Below are positions 6,474-6,786 of a DNA stretch of 6,786 nt, one piece after another. Position 1 is the first letter of the stretch; every line of letters starts with the position of its first letter. The DNA is from a bacterium (GTDB lineage Bacteria > Eremiobacterota > Eremiobacteria > Baltobacterales > Baltobacteraceae). The stretch is taken from assembly GCA_021784715.1 (NCBI GenBank), contig JAJYHP010000096.1, positions 1 to 6,786 of the forward strand, read 5' to 3'. The position numbers and the translations under genes are program-made. A model generated the notes under the pieces. The model saw nothing but the letters and a program-made list of their open reading frames with translations. It searched no databases and was not told where the DNA came from.

Positions 6474-6786
6474 TATCGTTGTGGGCGGCGATGACCTCGC
6501 ATATGAAGTCTGCGCGGAGATTCTCTGAAGTCTGCGCGGAGATTCTCAAAACGCGCGGGCATGAGGTTGCGCTCGTTTGGAAGCACGACGACGAACGCGC
6601 CGACCGGCGCTTCACGCAGATGGCCGAGCGACTCGCCGAGCAGTACGGCGAGAACTTCCGGCTCGTTCACGCCGATGCGACCGACGCCGAAGCACTCCGA
6701 AAAGCCGGGCTGAAAGCGAAGGACGATCCCGATCTCAGCCATCGTTTCTTCGCGTTGGTCGCCGTCTCGCCGAGCGATCGGCTCAA
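6454..6786 (+). pseudogene. TrkA-N-like NAD(P)-binding protein, frameshifted by a 22-bp tandem duplication; 3' end beyond window
   Basis: From ATG 6454 the frame encodes MLAEALIIVVGGDDLAYEVC plus AEIL and then hits TGA at 6526-6528, after 24 codons. The stop is created by an exact 22-bp tandem duplication (6504-6547). With one copy removed, the frame runs on without a stop to the window end: the first strand and loop IIVVGGDDLAYEVCAEIL would be followed by KTRGHEVALVWKHDD, then MAERLAEQYGENFRLVHADA and SHRFFALVAVSPSDRL. This beta-alpha-beta layout, with the HADATDAEAL segment, resembles the TrkA-N/RCK domain that binds NAD(H) or ATP in potassium-transport regulators; the fold is a fair guess, the function is not known. 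A restart at ATG 6503 also enters the downstream frame, giving MKSARRFSEVCAEILKTRG onward, but it would lack the first strand and nucleotide-binding loop and has no good ribosome binding site. The gene could be a real mutant, phase-variable, or an assembly error. Confidence 0.72.
6504..6547. repeat. Exact 2 x 22-bp tandem direct repeat
   Basis: Positions 6504-6525 and 6526-6547 are identical over all 22 bases and directly adjacent. The flanking bases differ, so the array is exactly two copies. The unit length is not a multiple of three, so a second copy shifts the reading frame of the NAD-binding gene by one. Confidence 0.97.

Noticed and set aside
5942..6494. Plus-strand open frames opposite the methyltransferase
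   Set aside because: They are highly Arg-rich shadows. The minus strand carries a coherent SAM-binding motif and family-like C-terminus, and only the portion from ATG 6454 has a ribosome site and a Rossmann-like strand.
6473..6742. Minus-strand open frame opposite the NAD-binding gene
   Set aside because: The plus strand gives a coherent beta-alpha-beta sequence once the duplication is removed; the minus-strand product matches nothing recognisable.

Overview
The window is a GC-rich (roughly two-thirds G+C by eye), densely packed bacterial chromosomal segment. No tRNA, rRNA, CRISPR array, insertion sequence or phage gene is visible. An electron-transfer-flavoprotein:quinone oxidoreductase plus the glycine oxidase (ThiO) route to the thiazole of thiamine points to an aerobically respiring organism. 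Codon use (GCG, ATC, GCC, CGC) is uniform across the window, with no sign of recent transfer. I cannot place the organism from sequence alone. A high-GC lineage such as Eremiobacterota or a proteobacterium would fit, but that is a guess.

Region 1 (1-1959, minus strand) is a two-gene unit. A SLOG/LOG-like nucleotide-binding protein (1345-1959) overlaps by 8 bp a beta-CASP metallo-beta-lactamase-fold ribonuclease (1-1352), whose last few residues lie beyond the window edge. The nuclease has a strong Shine-Dalgarno inside the upstream gene, so the pair is probably translationally coupled.

Region 2 (1996-5866, plus strand) diverges from region 1 across only 36 bp. It holds a complete ETF:quinone oxidoreductase, then after 3 bp thiO, then thiS overlapping by ATGA, then thiG after a short gap. 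ThiO oxidises glycine to the imine, ThiS carries the sulfur as a C-terminal thiocarboxylate, and ThiG condenses both with deoxyxylulose 5-phosphate to give the thiazole phosphate of thiamine. The ETF:QO gene, which passes electrons from flavoprotein dehydrogenases to the quinone pool, is tightly linked to this set without an obvious metabolic need.

Region 3 (5889-6786) has a small class I SAM-dependent methyltransferase on the minus strand, convergent with thiG. Divergent from it is a TrkA-N-like NAD-binding protein on the plus strand that runs off the window. The start codons of these two genes can overlap in a single CATG. The second gene is broken at its 24th codon by an exact tandem duplication of 22 bp (6504-6547). 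Removing one copy restores a continuous Rossmann-type N-terminus. This is the most unusual feature of the window: a frameshift mutation, a phase-variable switch, or an assembly error.

No clearly new multi-gene system is evident; most of the window is recognisable housekeeping metabolism.
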